From assembly GCA_949841235.1 (NCBI GenBank), contig CATKZA010000106.1, positions 1 through 6,493 of the forward strand: a DNA stretch of 6,493 bases, in the 5' to 3' direction. Origin of the DNA: an uncultured Clostridiaceae bacterium (GTDB lineage Bacteria > Bacillota > Clostridia > Lachnospirales > Lachnospiraceae). Positions 5,878-6,493 of this stretch are shown piece after piece. The notes beneath the pieces are model-generated. The model had not been told where the DNA came from, searched no databases, and saw only the letters and a program-made list of their open reading frames with translations. Position numbers and translations under genes: made by a program. Position 1 is the first letter of the stretch, and the number at the start of each line of letters is the position of its first letter.

Positions 5878-6493
5878 ATGGAAAATAATGTTGTATTGAG
5901 TATGAGGGACATTTCCAAAATATTTCCGGGCGTAAAGGCATTGCAGCATGTGGATTTCAAATTGAGAAAAGGTGAGATTCATGCCCTGATGGGGGAGAAT
6001 GGTGCGGGGAAATCCACGCTGATTAAGGTGCTGACCGGAGTGCATTCTCTGGATGGCGGTGAGATTCGAATGGAGGGCTTTAGCGAAGCCATCGTAAATA
6101 AGTCGCCGCAAGATGCCCAGAATCATGGAATTAGTACCGTGTATCAGGAGGTAAATCTCTGTCCCAATCTCTCCGTGGCAGAGAATCTGTTTATCGGGCG
6201 GGAGCCGAAAAAGTTTGGCTTTATTGACTGGCGCACCATGAACAAGAAGGCGGCGGCATTGCTGAAGGATCTGGATATTGATGCCAATGCCACGGATAAG
6301 CTGGAGGAATGCTCCTTGGCAAAGCAGCAGATGATTGCTATTGCCCGGGCGGTGGATATGAAATGTCAGGTGCTGATTCTGGATGAGCCGACTTCTTCTC
6401 TGGATGACGAGGAAGTGGAGATGTTATTCGTGCTGATGCGCAGATTGAAGATAGAAGGGGTTGGCATCATCTTCGTAACCCATTTCCTGGAGC
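5878..6493 (+). CDS. ytfR: Sugar ABC transporter ATP-binding protein, YtfR-like (partial, cut by window end)
   Basis: N-terminal 205 residues of a predicted cytosolic ATPase that would power sugar import with the binding protein upstream. Relatives are about 500 residues with two fused ABC domains; only most of the first is in view. Seen here: FPGVKAL (16-22), Walker A GENGAGKST (39-47), Q-loop region TVYQEVNLCPNLSVAENLFIGREPKKFG, signature region CSLAKQQMIAIARA (145-158), Walker B VLILDEP (165-171) and H-loop H202 in FVTHFLE. The GREPKKFG and TVYQEVNL stretches closely resemble E. coli YtfR. The degenerate signature (LAKQQ rather than LSGGQ) is normal for the first domain of this family. Start choice is uncertain: ATG 5878 has GAGGG (5868-5872) five bases upstream and gives a typical short N-terminus, while ATG 5842, preceded by AGGAAGAG, would add 12 residues. 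The frame stays open to the window edge. Permease genes are expected beyond. Confidence 0.9.
   Translation, partial: MENNVVLSMRDISKIFPGVKALQHVDFKLRKGEIHALMGENGAGKSTLIKVLTGVHSLDGGEIRMEGFSEAIVNKSPQDAQNHGISTVYQEVNLCPNLSVAENLFIGREPKKFGFIDWRTMNKKAAALLKDLDIDANATDKLEECSLAKQQMIAIARAVDMKCQVLILDEPTSSLDDEEVEMLFVLMRRLKIEGVGIIFVTHFLE

Noticed and set aside
5749..6126. 125-codon open frame on the minus strand over the second hairpin and the ATPase start
   Set aside because: It is antisense to conserved Walker A coding sequence, with no recognisable protein family.
6310..6351. Degenerate ABC signature suggesting an inactive ATPase
   Set aside because: The LSVAxQQ/LAKQQ form is normal in the first domain of sugar ABC ATPases of the YtfR/MglA type, and Walker A, Walker B and the H-loop are intact.
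1..6493. CRISPR array, tRNA, rRNA or toxin-antitoxin pair
   Set aside because: No regularly spaced repeats, no cloverleaf-like segments with T-loop consensus, and no paired small genes were seen on either strand.

Overview
The window looks like a chromosomal segment of a low-to-mid GC Gram-positive gut-type bacterium, most likely a Clostridia/Lachnospiraceae relative. This rests on the YesM/YesN-style two-component pair, the lipoprotein (not periplasmic) sugar-binding protein, strong GGAGG-type ribosome binding sites and AT-rich intergenic DNA. The genus is inference. All recognised genes lie on the + strand.

Layout. (1) 1-322 has no convincing gene. It carries a promoter-like -35/-10 pair (12-40), followed directly by a 166-bp imperfect palindrome (45-210) with 21-bp near-perfect terminal arms, resembling a MITE or other small palindromic insertion. 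A weakly structured leader to the first gene follows. (2) 323-1174 encodes a NudC-type NADH pyrophosphatase with zinc ribbon and Nudix box. (3) 1203-2837 and 2837-4348 encode an AraC-type response regulator (YesN-like) and a membrane sensor histidine kinase (YesM-like), whose stop and start codons share one base. (4) 4349-4558 is an AT-rich regulatory gap with a 21-bp-period direct repeat, an imperfect dyad and a possible -10 box. (5) 4559-5620 encodes a lipoprotein substrate-binding protein very like E. coli YtfQ (galactofuranose binding). (6) 5621-5877 holds a GC-rich terminator/attenuator hairpin and then a second, long AT-rich hairpin. (7) From 5878 to the window end is the start of a YtfR-like sugar ABC ATPase, cut by the window edge.

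How the parts fit. The kinase probably senses an extracellular sugar, directly or through the binding protein, and the regulator probably activates the adjacent YtfQR-type uptake operon. The hairpin between ytfQ-like and ytfR-like is the usual arrangement for making binding protein in excess over the ATPase and permeases, which should follow downstream. The NudC gene lies 28 bases upstream of the regulator and may be co-transcribed, but no functional link is evident.

I do not see a clearly new enzymatic system. The least explained items are non-coding: the 45-210 palindrome, the 5734-5794 hairpin, a short motif pair shared between the leaders of the binding protein and ATPase genes, and the direct repeat upstream of the binding protein gene.
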